Source: Leptidea sinapis
Taxonomy: Eukaryota > Arthropoda > Insecta > Lepidoptera > Pieridae
Length of the DNA stretch: 64,000 nucleotides
Assembly (NCBI RefSeq): GCF_905404315.1
Contig: NC_066287.1
Location: 3,286,001 to 3,350,000 of the forward strand
Reading direction: 5' to 3'
Shown here: positions 52,430 through 63,798 of the stretch, one piece after another
Layout of the letters: each line of letters starts with the position of its first letter
Position numbering within the stretch: the first letter of the stretch is position 1
Position numbers and translations under genes: made by a program
The notes under the pieces: model-generated
Seen by the model: only the letters and a program-made list of their open reading frames with translations
Told to the model about the DNA's origin: nothing
Database searches by the model: none

Positions 52430-55236
52430 ATGGATCCATACCATACTCAATCAAAGTGACGTATCGCTCAATACAATATACAAAGTGCAAATAGCAAAAA
52501 ACCCTTACTACATTTTTAAATGAAAAGTCTATTGATATATGTTTATTAAATGAAACTTGGTTTAAAGATAATAGTTTTGAAATACCCGGATATAATATTT
52601 ATAATAAAAACTCTAATAACCATCATAATGGAGTAGCAATACTCATTAAACCTTATTTAAAATATGGTATCTTAGACACTACTTTTTATGAAGATATTCA
52701 AACCATTGCTCTGTCTTTGTCTACTAGTAGTGGTAATTTGACTATTCTTTGTGTTACTGTCCTCCAAAATATTATTAATAATCTTCAAAAACCTATTTTC
52801 ATAGGTGGAGATTTCAATGCCCATCACATTGCATTTGGTTGTATATCTACTAAAAGCAGAGGCCTGGATTTATTCAATGTAATAGATAACTTAGATTTGT
52901 ATTTTAAATGATGGCAAATTTACTACTGTCAATAACCCAGGGAAATCCTTCCGCCATTGATGTTTGTTTCATTAGTGCTGGCCTCGCATCACTTTGCGAT
53001 TGGTCTGTCCATGATGATACTACGGGAAGTTACCATTATCCAACAATAACAGAGATCTCAATTTGTATTGATAAATATCACATACATTCTCCAGTAGATA
53101 GGTTTATATATAAAAAAGCTAATTGGGTATCATATAAAAATCTCTCCAAAACATTATTTGGTAACCTGGTTTTAAAATAACATGATCCAGTTTCAAGTTA
53201 CAATGATTTCTGTGTACGTTTAGATACTCTTAAAGAAATGACAATTCCAAAGTTCACTAAACGAAATAACTTTGTCAGTAGGCAACCAGCACCTTGGTGG
53301 AATAATATTTATGAACAAAGTGTTATTGCTTCATATAATGCATTAAAAAAAGGACTATCTCAGAACAGAAGAAGATAGGATGGATTAATTTATGTAACTC
53401 TTTTAGATAGAACTACTCCAATAAGTAAGATTTGGAATCTCATCAAAATGTTCAAAGGTGTAAGAATAGGCAATAAATCATATGGAGATGAGTTTATTTC
53501 TCCATTTCTAAAGAACTTATCCGATAAAAGAGATTTTACTTGAGAATAATGACTTAGATAATTTATATAAATTAAACAATGATGATAAAAATTCAAAATT
53601 TTTAGTTAATTCATTTACATGGAATGAATTTACAAAGAGTTTACAATCTAGACAAAACACAAGTCCAGGTCTCGATGATTATCCTTACATGATTATTAAA
53701 AATTTAGATGAATCTGCTCAAAAGATTTTCCTTAATATCCTGAATCTATTTTGGTACAAGAAAATTATTCCACAGTCATGGAAAACTCAATGTGTTATCC
53801 CCATACTCAAGCCTGACAAATCTCCGGAACTTGCCAGTTCTTTCAGACCAATATCCTTATCTTCTTGTCTTGGTAAAATATTTGAAAATATGATTAAAGT
53901 TCGTCTCGACTGGTATGTTGAATCCAATGATATTATCCCACAATTTCAATACGGACTTCGTAGAGGGCGTTCTTGTGCAGATAGTTTTGCCAGTTTAATC
54001 TCTGAACTGAAACATACAAAATATAAGAAGTTACACACTGTTTGTGTATTCCTTGATGTTCAAGGTACTTTTGATAGTGTAGATCCTGCCATACTTGTTA
54101 GAATTTTGACTAGATTAGGAATACCAGGACTGCTTAGTAAATGGATATTTAATTTTTTGAATAATATAATACTATATGTAAAATACAATAATCAATTATT
54201 TGGGCCAAAAACTGCATGAAAAGGTACAATGCAGGGTGCTGCAATATCACCTTTATTGTACAATATATATACTAGTGAAATTTGTAAATATGTAACTAGT
54301 TTAGCGATGGGCGTTTAATCAACGGACTAGGTGAATCGATCGTCGATTGACATTCGACGCTTCGACGGTTTATCATTCATTCATAAACTAGTTGAATTCG
54401 TAGACTCCTATATATGTAGTCGAGAGTCGAGACGTTCATTTCAACAAGCGCGACGAGACAAAACGATGTTTGTTTGAGTTAACATAGTCGTATACTTCGT
54501 TGCAAGGATCCGGAGATAGGTCAACGGGACGCGAAGGTCAATTTGAACTTTAAAGTCAAGTGCACTGTATTCATATTTAAATAAACATTTAGGGTGAGTT
54601 AAACGGTTCTTAAAATTATTCTTTTGATTTTATTTATTGACAGTTGCACAGCTACTCAGCGCAAACGAAGTAAACTGATTTATTATTATTTATTTTTGTT
54701 TTATTTCGATTTAGTTAGTTCGTGACGAATTTCGCTCAATTATTATGAGTAACTTCGTCATAGAACTATATCTAGTTGACTCGTCGACCCGGTTTATTGT
54801 TGACGCATCGCCTAAATAGACTGTTAGTTAATAAGTTCACAAAATCAACTAGTCGACGAATTCAACTGGTTTATCGACTAGTCGACGATCGACGATGAAC
54901 GGTCTCGTTTAGTTTACGAAAAAATCGTCGACTACCCATCTCTAAGTTGTGATTTAAATATTTTACAATATGCTGATGACATTGTTTTGTATAACAGCAA
55001 TTATAATTTGCAGATTGCCATCAACAAAATTAACTATTCATTATTTCAACTCTTTCAATATTATCATGAAATTTTACATTTAACGATCAACCCATCTAAA
55101 AGCAGTGTAATGATTTTCGGACATGATAACCCAATTTATAATATTTTTTTATAATGGACAAATTATTAACAGAGTAAATTCAAAGAAATTTTTGGGCATA
55201 ACAATAGACAGAAAACTAACATTTGAAGAACATATA
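52430..55236 (+). pseudogene. Jockey-like ORF2 (endonuclease and reverse transcriptase), interrupted
   Basis: ATG at 52430 overlaps the ORF1 stop as TAATG. Endonuclease motifs in broken frames: IAQYNIQSANSKK, NETWFKDNSFEIPGYNIY, IGGDFNAHHIAFG (catalytic Asp-Asn), and DDTTGSYHYP near the catalytic Asp-His. RT: IIPQSWKTQCVIPILKPDKS, SFRPISLSSCLGKIFE, QFQYGLRRGRSCADS, CVFLDVQGTFDSVD (palm Asp, about 54050), GTMQGAAISPLLYNIYTSEI, then after the MITE LQYADDIVLYNS (about 54966-55000) and FLGITIDRKLTFEEH. Early TGA (about 52457) and several shifts disable it. The BEL insertion removes the C-terminus. Confidence 0.88.
54302..54944. mobile_element. hAT-like MITE in the RT domain
   Basis: The ends TAGCGATGGG (left) and, complemented, TAGAGATGGG (right) are inverted with one mismatch and resemble hAT termini. 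The 643-bp interior is rich in CGACTAGTCGAC-type words near both ends and has no ORF. The LINE RT frame resumes directly after it (SCDLNILQYADD). A clean 8-bp target duplication is not visible (flanks AACTAGTT and AGTTGTGA share only AGTT). Confidence 0.7.
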
Positions 55237-55353
55237 TGTTAGCGACACAGTCGCTGTGTTAAGCGGCCGAATTAAGACGGTCGCGCGGACAGACCGGTTT
55301 GAGATGCGATACGGTCGCGTAGCAGAGAGCCTCGCGACCGTCACTTTTGATAC
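55237..55353 (+). repeat. BEL 5' LTR, truncated
   Basis: Begins TGTTAGCGACACAG and matches 63799-63915 up to CTTTTGATAC. After that the 3' LTR continues with GAATGGACTG, while this copy passes directly into gag sequence. The rest of the LTR, the primer-binding site and any leader have been lost. Confidence 0.9.
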
Positions 55354-57428
55354 CTTAAAGAATGGTGATGAAACTGCAGACCCTGCCCAAAATCAAATCG
55401 AGCTACAATTGCGGCTAGATAAGATAGAAGCTTTATACGAATTTGACGGTTTTCAGAATGAGATAGACGAGCTGTGCGATTCATCCGACGATGAACCCAA
55501 TAAACACGTTCGAGATGCTTTACTATTCGCTCGTGTCTGCTGGTCGGGCTTTGATCGATAGCCATCGTAAGCTGTCAATCCCATCCCAGAAACCCATAGT
55601 TGCAGCAGTCTCTGAAGATTCCTCAGACTCACACAAACGTAAGGTTGTCAAACTAGCTAAGATAGACTTGCCACATTTTAATGGCGAATATCATCACTGG
55701 CTTGGGTTTAGGGACACTTTCAATTCGCTCATTCATTCTGACGAAAGCATTGACCCTATTAGTAAATTTCATTATTTGTGTGCCTCACTTAAGGGGAATG
55801 CTGCATCTACAATAATAAGATACAGGTACATACTACAGGTTAAGATTTTGTGCAGATAACTATCAATCGCCTTGGAAAGTTTTATGCGATCGATATGATA
55901 ACAAAAGACTGCTCGAAAATCATCATTTAAATTCGCTTTTAAAGATTGATTCACTTCAAAAGGAGTCTAGCGTAGATTTACGTAATTTAGTAGATTCAAT
56001 TAATAAGAATTTAAGAGCTTTAGCTAGCTTACTTAGGCCATTCAGTCCAACACTGGGATATATTAATTATTCACATAATGTCCTGTAAATTGGACAGTGT
56101 TACCAATAGAGAATGGGAGACTCATAGAAACAAATTGAAAGATTCTCCAACTTTAGATGGTTTTTTAAGATTTATCTCAAATAGAGCTAATGTTTTGGAA
56201 ACTCTGGATACTACTAAGCAGGATAACACGGAACAAGAGTATGCTAAGCAGTTGCCGAATAAATCCAAGAGTCTAATTGTTTCTATGAATAAACCAAAAT
56301 CTATTTTATGTCCATTGTGCAATCAGGAACATTTTCTTTACAAGTGCGAATCTTTTAGACAACTACCAGTTGAAAGTCGAATTCTAGAATTAAACGTATG
56401 CATGAAATGCCTTCGCCTAGGCCATTCAATAAATAAATGTAGTAGTTATACTATTAGAACAATATAGACAGTTATGTCTAACTGTAAATATTGTTCTAAA
56501 AACACAGCACATTATTACACACTGAACAAATTACTACACCCGTTAGCGCTGAACGGGTAGCCTTATCAGCTAAAACACAAGATTCTTCATTTTTAACTTC
56601 TACTGTTCTACTTTCCACAGCCTTGGTAAAGGTACTAGACAGCAAAGCGCAGGCTACTAGGCTTCCTGAAGCCTATCCTGATAGGTATTGATTGCATTGT
56701 TTTGCCGAACATTACCACACCATAACCATCATCATTAGTAAATCTTCAGGATTTACAAATGCCTTCTGGAATTTGTTTAGCAGACCCGTCATTTCATATT
56801 CCATCCACTATAGATATACTAGTAAGAGCATATATATTTTGGAGCGTTATTGGCACTAATCGCATCAATCTTGGCAAAAATAACCCTACTCTTTTCGAAC
56901 CACAGCTAGGATGGCTAGTTTCGGGTACAGTGAGAACAAATAACAAAAATAATAATGAAATATGCATGTTGAGTAGCGAATTAGAGTTTGATCTGTCCCG
57001 CTGCTGGGGGTTAGATTCAATTTCTGCCAAATATAATTTGACCTCAAAATAACGAGCTTGTGAGAAACACTTTTTAAACGCAAACCTGATGGACGATTTA
57101 CTGTCTCATTACCTCTGAAGGAATCACCTGAAGTGTTAGGGGATTCATATCACATGGCTAAGTGCAGATTTTTCTCATTGGAGCGAAAGTTGGGAAGAGA
57201 TTCTAACATGAAGCAACTTTATGTGGACTTTATGAAAGAATATCTTATTCTTTGTCACATGACAGAGCAAAATTCTGTTAATTATAAAGCTTGTTATTTG
57301 CCTCATCATAGTGTTTTAAGGGAGTCAAGCAAAACCAAAAATTACGAGTAGTTTTTGATGCTTCTGCAGTAACGACGTCTGGAAGGTCACTCAACAATAT
57401 CTTAAGAGTAGGACCAACAGTGCAAGAC
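55354..57428 (+). pseudogene. BEL gag, protease region and start of RT
   Basis: Gag runs in three frames: QIELQLRLDKIEALYEFDGF near 55400, then KIDLPHFNGEYHHWLGFRDT (55660-55720), a core block typical of BEL/Pao gag. Next is CPLCNQEHFLYKC and CMKCLRLGHSINKC (56310-56450), two Cys/His knuckles. The protease area is recognisable only by LLSTALVKVLD and LADPSFHIPSTIDILVRAYI with LGWLVSG. The DxG active site is missing between about 56640 and 56750. RT begins with YHMAKCRFFSLERK and CYLPHHSVLRESSK, then VVFDASAVTTSGRSLNNIL, and stops at the LINE insertion. Gag packages RNA in capsid-like particles in this family. Inactive. Confidence 0.88.
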
Positions 57429-60400
57429 CTTATTTTACGCCTGTGGTGTGCGGCCTCGAGCCTGCATAATCTTTAACAAAAATGTTGAGTTCTTGCCTGT
57501 TACAGACCGACGACAGCTCCGACGACTCTGTGGCGGCTTATGTAAATTTCAAAGGGTGGACTGGGTCTAGAGTAATCATTTGCTCGGCCTATCTGCCCGG
57601 AGAACACAGTGACCCTACCAACATCATCAGGCCTGTGGTGGAATATGCGCGGAAGCACAAGGCCGAACTACTGGTTGGGTGCGATGCCAACGCTCACCAC
57701 TACGCATGGGGGAGCACTAACATCAATAATAGAGGTGAGATTCTAAATGATTTCCTTAACTCTAACCATCTTGACCTTCTTAACATAGGTTGTACTCCTA
57801 CCTCTGTAACCAAAGCAAGGCAGGAAGTTTTGGACATAACCTTCGCTACGGAAAATCTTGCCAGACATATCCTAAACTGGAAGGTAAGTAATGAAAACTC
57901 CATGTCCGACCACAAACACAACTTTTTCTTTAGCAGCCACTCTTGACTGTCGAACCATAACCTTTAGGAATCCGAGACGGACTACCTGGGAAACCTACCA
58001 GGTAAACCTAAGGCGGAACCTAGAATCAATTTCGAAGAGTATCACATCCGTAGAGAGCCTTGATCTAGCCGTGTCGGCTCTGACGCAAGGTATTATAGAT
58101 GCCTATGAAACGAGCTGTCCACTAGAAACAAAGACCTCGAATCGAGAAATACCGTGGTGGAAATCTAAGCTTGAAAACCTTAGAAAGAAAACCCGAATAT
58201 TATTCAACAAGGCTAAAAACACCAAAAACTGGTCAGTTTACACAAAAGCCTTGACGGAATACAATAAAGAAATAAGGAGGGCCCGCAGAGCATCATGGAG
58301 GAAGCTATGTGAGGACGTCATGAGTACGCTTCAAGGTGCAAGACTTCATAAAATGCTCTCGAAAACACGCCCGAACCAACTGGGACTTCTGAAAAGACCA
58401 GATGGGACCTTCACATCCGATGAGAAGGAAACCTTGGAACTTCAAGTCTCAACCCATTTCCCTGGAGCGCTCAATCTTGAGGTTGAAGAACTTAAGGCGA
58501 GTACACCATATAGAACTCGTAGGGAGGACTGGTGTATGTCCGCCAAAGTAATAAGACCGGCACAGGTGAAATGGGCAATTAAATCGTTCCAACCCTATAA
58601 AGCAAGTGGGGAGGATGGCATCCTTCCTATCTTCCTGCAGAAAGGAATTGACATTCTCCTTCCACATTTACTCAGGATCTACAGAGCGAGTTTTGCATGT
58701 GGAGACATCCCAGAATAGTGGACTAAGGTCAAGGTACTGTTTATTCCAAAGGCTGGCAGAAAGGACTACTCAATTCCAAAATCCTTAAGACCAATCAGCC
58801 TTACCTCATCCTTATTGAAAGGTATGGAGAAGGTGATAGACAAGTACTTCAGAGATAAGGTTTTACCTAATAACCCCATCCACCGTACTCAACATGCCTA
58901 TTATAGAGGTAGATCTACTGAAACCGCCCTATTACAAGTCGTAGACAGGGTAGAAAGGGCACTTGAGGACAAACAAATTGCGCTTTGCGCCTTCCTAGAC
59001 ATTGAAGGAACTTTTGATAAAACACCCATAAAGGTCTTTGTTAAGGCTTTAGCCGATAAAATGGCCGACTCTACCACGGTCAAATGGGTTGAGTCGATGC
59101 TCTCAAGTAGGATTGTTAGATTGAGGCTACATGGTGTCTCTCTTGATGTAATGACCACAAAAGGATGTCCACAAGGAGGCGTCATTTCGCCTCTACTATG
59201 GACCCTTGTCATTGATGGGCTTCTGTATAAGATGGATGAACTTCGAATTGACACTCAAGGTTATGCTGATGACCTAGTGATAATGATTCGAGGCGACAGC
59301 CAAAGTACCATCTCGTACCTTATACAAAAAGCGCTTAACATAATATCCAAATGGTGCCAAGAAAATGAACTGGCGGTTAATGCTGACAAAACTGTCCTGG
59401 TTCCTTTCACAAGGAAGCGGAAGTTGGAAGGCCTCATATCTCCGCGACTGAATAATAGATCTATACCGTTTTCCGACAAGGAAAATTATCTGGGACTTAC
59501 TTTAGACCAGAAACTTACCTGGAATAGTCAAGTGGACGGTATTGTGCAAAAGGCAAAATTTGCCTTAAGTAGTTGTAGTCGTCTTGTCGGCCAAAAATGG
59601 GGTCTAAAGCCCAACATGGCCCTTTGGCTGTACACAGCCATTGTAAGACCACTTATATCATATATGGCTCTGTGGTCTGGTGCAGAAAAATTGCCCAAAA
59701 GACCGTTCTTGCCAAATTAGGAAGCCTTCAAAGAACTGCATGCGCGAGAACAACAGGAGCCATGACGTCCACGCCGGGAGCAGCCCTAAATGCACTTCTG
59801 AACCTGCCGCCCCTAAACCTATATCTACAAAAGGAGGCGAGGGCCAGCATGCATAGAGTAATGACCCATATGCGGACTAACTGGTTCTCAAACTCGCTGC
59901 GGCTATTTGAGCAATCCTTACTGAGAAGTCCTGTATTAGACATGGTGAGTGACGCCATGCTGCCGAAATTTGACTTCATCAGCAACTTTAGTATTGAATT
60001 CCCCACAAGAGAGGACTGTTTAAACAATCGAATTACTTGGAAAAAAGGGAGCCTTATATGGTATACCGATGGATCCAAGTCGGGTTCTGACGTTGGCTGT
60101 GGAATCTTCGGAGAGTGCCCCAAATTTGGCAAATCTGTCAACTTGGGAAATATTGCCTCCGTTTTCCAGTCGGAGGTATACGCCATAATAGAATGTGCGG
60201 ACACCATCCTAAATAAAGGCTACGTCGGCGTGTATATTGTGTATTTATATCCACACAGATAGTCAGGCGGCTCTGTCCGCTATAGATTCCAACAGATCAG
60301 TCTCAAAGCTTGTAGACAACTGCCGGACTATACTGAATACTCTGGGAGGAATGAACAGAGTTACACTTCGATGGGTTCCAGGACATGCAGGAATCGAAGG

Positions 60401-60991
60401 CAATGAATACGCCGACGAACTTGCAAGAATTGGCGCTAAAAGCACTCAATTTGGCCCTGAACCCTTCTGTGGTGTCCCAAGGAGTCTTGTTAAATCAACC
60501 CTTGATACATCATGTTCACAAGAGTGCATTAAACTCTGGAGCAACACTCCGGGCTTAACCCATTCCAAAACCCTAATCCAAGCCTTCAACAAAAAGGCTG
60601 CAAATGAGGCACTAGGGCTGAGTAGAGAAAACTTACGCATATTAACCAGGACATTAACGGGGCACTGCAGATTAAACAAACACCTCTCAATCTTAGGTCT
60701 CAGAGATTGCAGAGCGTGTAGATTCTGTAATAGTGCAGATGAAACCCCGCTACACATTCTCTCTGAATGTGGTCCTTTAATGCGTAAACGTAGCATCTCT
60801 TTGGGAAGTCCAATCCTTCAACCATTTGAGATACGTCAGCTCACTGCAAAAGACATAATAAGATTCATGAAAAGAATCAATGTTTGCAGTGAGCTATAGT
60901 TTAACAGTGGCTATCACAATAGATCACATTGGTCGCAGTGTAACAGGGCTGAAATGAATTGGATCAAAGCCACTTTACAAACCATAACCAT
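57429..60991 (+). mobile_element. LOA-type LINE inserted in the BEL RT, 13-bp target duplication
   Basis: AACAGTGCAAGAC occurs at 57416-57428 and at 60992-61004, and the BEL RT frame resumes right after the second copy. The insert is 3563 bp and starts inside the endonuclease domain (5'-truncated). The 3' part after the stop at 60897 is short (about 90 bases) without an obvious poly(A). Confidence 0.92.
57450..60899 (+). pseudogene. LOA-type ORF2: endonuclease, reverse transcriptase, RNase H
   Basis: Endonuclease part: RACIIFNKNVEFLPVTD, then after a shift ICSAYLPGEHSDPTNII, LLVGCDANAHHYAWGSTNIN, EVLDITFAT and SMSDHK (catalytic Ser-Asp-His). RT after another shift: KASGEDGILPIFLQKGI, a TAG at 58716, then SLRPISLTSSLLKGMEK, HAYYRGRSTETAL, AFLDIEGTFDKTP (palm Asp), GCPQGGVISPLLWTLVIDGL and GYADDLVIMIRG (catalytic YADD, 59260). 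RNase H: WYTDGSKSGSDVGCGIF, SEVYAIIEC, IHTDSQAALSAIDS and WVPGHAGIEGNEYADELAR. A CCHC-like CRACRFCNSADETPLHILSEC closes it. EN-RT-RNase H order and motif wording suggest the LOA/I group. One stop and about four frameshifts disable it. Confidence 0.9.
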
Positions 60992-63746
60992 AACAGTGCA
61001 AGACGATTTACTGTCTATATTGCTACGTTTCAGACAAAACAAAGCTGCGGACGTAGAGAAGATGTATCGTCAATCGGAAATCTTCGAACAGGAACGCACT
61101 CGTCAACAAATTTTGTGGAGATCCGATCCCTATCACCCTCTTAAAAGCTATCAACTCAACACCGTTACTTATGGCACGACTTCAACGCCTTATATAGCCA
61201 CAAGATGTCTTCTTCAGTTGAGTCATGAAGCTCAAGATCCCATTGTTCAACGTGCAATTTGCCACGATTTTTTTGTCGACGATTTTCTGTCTGGACATTC
61301 GGTACCATTGAGGAAACCATATCTCTATGTCGCGGAGTTATGAGTGCCTTATCATCCGCTCAATTAAACTTACGAAAATGGAATTCGAACCATCATGATA
61401 TTTTGCAAGCAATTTCTGGTGAGGCGAAGATATCGAGATCTGTAGATCTCAGTAGTGACAGCCTCTCTAAAACATTGGGTTTATATTGGAAATGTCATGC
61501 AGACACTCTGTTATTTTCTATTGACATTCCTCAAAATGTCACTGTGAATAAGAGACACATTTTATCAACAATAGCTCAAGTCTTTGACCCACTTGCTCTT
61601 GTTTCATCTTGTATAGTGGAAGCAATTGTGGATAATTAAATGTTGGGATAATCCACTTCCTACACATATAGGACAATCCTGGTTAGAGTTTGCTAGGTCA
61701 TTACCACAATTGAATACCTTTAGTATTCCCAGATGTGTTACGTCTAATTTACCCATAGACATACAGCTGCACATCTTTGCAGATGCCTCAGAGAAGGCGT
61801 ATGGTGCATGCGTTTATGTAAGATGTTTGGACAACGATGGTATAGTTACCACTCATCTGTTAGCATAAATAGCTCAAAAGTAGGGTAGCTCCCATTAAAA
61901 CTATCTCAATTCCTCGACTGGAACTCTCAAGTGCTCTACTTGGAACGATTTTAGGAATAAAGATATTAAGTTCCTTAACACTCCATATCAGTAGGTGCGT
62001 CTTGTGGTCTGACTCGATGATCGTCTTAGGTTGGTTAAGTTCTTCTCCAGTTCATTTGAAACCGTTTGTTCGGCATCGCGTATCCGAAATATAGGAAAGT
62101 TTCTCAGCTCATGAGTGGCGCCACGTTTCTTCCCAAGAAAACCCGGCAGATCTCGCTTCACGAGGGTAAAGGCAGAAGTTCTTGGTAAATCATCTTTGTG
62201 GTGGTCTGGGCCGTCTTTCTTGAAGTCCGATCAAACGAATTGGCCAGAAAAACCCAAGCAGGAGGTACAAGTTTCTGATTTGCCAGAAACTATCATTAAG
62301 TGTTTTCATGTTGCCGAAGAACCTAACTTATTTTCCGAGTTAATCATAAATTGTTCGTCACTCTCAAAAGTACAACGCATTACGGCGCTCGTTCTTAGAT
62401 TTGTAACAAATTGTCGAGATACCTCTAAAAGGGTTATCGGTAATTTGACAGCATTGAATTCAATAATTCCAACAATTTTCTATTAAAAATTGCACAAGAC
62501 GAATCTTTTGCTGAAGAACGACAGTTACTTCTGTCACGGAAAAAATTGCCCCATAAAAATAAACTTCTTCCTTTGTCACTATTTATTGATGAAAACGGAC
62601 TAATTCCTGTAGGAGGCAGACTAGGGAACACAAATTACGACTACAACACAAAAAACCCAGTTTTACTGAGTAGCAAACAGCCTTTATGCACACTGATCTT
62701 TAAACATTTTAACATAAAGTATTTGCATGCAGGTCCTCAACTCCTTTTAGCGACAGTTCGACACAATTATTGGCCTCTATGAGGCACAAATCTAGCTAAA
62801 CTCAATGTGCGCTCCTGTGTTCGATATTGTAGACTGAAGGGCAAAACGGTTCAACCCATAATGGGTCACTTACCTGAACAGCGAGCACAATTAGAATTTC
62901 CTTTTCTTAACACAGGCGTAGATTATGCATTTGAGTTATTATGCATTAGATTATCTTACATTTGTGTATTTGTTTGTTTAGCAACCAAACCTATTGATTT
63001 GGGGCTAGTTTTGGACATGGCAAAGGAAGCCTTTTTCGCGGCGTTGAACAGATTTACATCACGTAAAGGTAAGCCGAAAACCATAATTTAGGACAACGGG
63101 ACTACATTTGTTGGTACATTTCATGAGCTTTCTAAGGTCCTAAGCCAGCTTTCACCCGCAGACACGGTCGAAGATGGTATTGACTTCTCATTCATACCCA
63201 CGTATACCCCACATTTTGGTGGTCTTTGGGAATCGGCGGTGAAATCAGTAAAACATCACCTCAGGCGAGTTCTAGGCTTAACGTACTTAGACTATGAAGA
63301 AATGAACACTTTGTTAGTGCAAGAAGAAGGAATTTTAAACTCCCGTCCAATTACTCCATTGTCTGACGATCCCTCTGATCTGTACCCGCTTACTCCAGCC
63401 CACTTCCTAATTGGGCGATCTCTACTGCTGGAACCACAAGCTCATATTACCTGCAGCAGAATTTCATCTCTCGCAAGGTTCCATCGCATCGAATTGCTAA
63501 AGCAACATTTCTGGACTCCACACTGGGTTTTCCACAGAATATGTTACCTAATTGCAACAAAAAACGAAGTGGCTGCAATCAAAAGACGATTTAAAAGAAG
63601 GGGCTCTTGTACTCATAAAGGATAAGAGTAGCCCCCCTCTTATGTGGCTGCTGGGACGAATCGTACGCGTGTATCCAGGTGGAGACGGCATTAAAAGGGT
63701 CGCTGAGATCAAGACCAAAAAGGGGATTCATAAAAAGAGCCTTTAA
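60992..63746 (+). pseudogene. BEL RT, RNase H and integrase (second half of pol)
   Basis: RT resumes at VQDDLLSILLRFRQN and KMYRQ, and includes TYGTTSTPYIATRCLLQL and FFVDDFLSG (F-V-D-D box, 61270). After a shift come NLRKWNSN and ILSTIAQVFDPLALVS. RNase H shows HIFADASEKAYGACVYVR, then a badly broken stretch (61870-62110). Integrase: RSCVRYCRLKG (end of the zinc motif), LNTGVDYAFE (first Asp), a DNGTTFVGT block near 63095 (second Asp), TYTPHFGGLWESAVKSVKHH (catalytic Glu) and ILNSRPITPLSDDP. The C-terminal LLGRIVRVYPGGDGIKRV ends at 63746. Many shifts and stops; inactive. Integrase after RT-RNase H fits BEL/Pao. Confidence 0.9.
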
Positions 63747-63798
63747 TAACATATGCCCCTTACCTGTAAATGTTGAAGATACTTCAACGCCGGGAGTA

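Larger units (their letters stand above)
50665..52430 (+). pseudogene. Jockey-like ORF1 (gag-like), interrupted
   Basis: ATG at 50665 opens a Gly/Asp-rich N-terminus (to 50931). After the insertion at 50930-51451, the frame 51475-52088 carries the core (VTAIQRVNASKIGVIFKQ) and three CCHC-type knuckles: CFKCFKFNHSAKIC, CSICGGNHLFKEC, and a third of form CSVNFSGSHLAMSKVC, in which the second Cys is Phe. A frameshift near 52088 leads to a Lys/Asn-rich linker with repeated NKPVNKIVDK-like motifs, then VLMALVQTLVELANKG, ending at TAA 52428-52430. ORF1 proteins of this group bind the element RNA. The insertion, shift and lost Cys make it inactive. Confidence 0.85.
50600..55236 (+). mobile_element. 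Jockey-like LINE, host of the nested stack (continues beyond the window)
   Basis: ORF1 (gag-like) and ORF2 (endonuclease and RT) are in the usual order. They are interrupted by insertions at 50930-51451, 54302-54944 and, at 55237, by a BEL retrotransposon whose far side lies outside the window. The RT thumb region and 3' UTR are therefore not seen. Up to the cut it is the most complete LINE in the window. Confidence 0.85.

Noticed and set aside
54294..54952. 8-bp target duplication for the hAT-like MITE in the Jockey RT
   Set aside because: Flanks AACTAGTT and AGTTGTGA share only four bases in shifted register, so no duplication is claimed.
59728..60207. 159-codon minus-strand ORF
   Set aside because: Antisense shadow of the LOA RNase H region.
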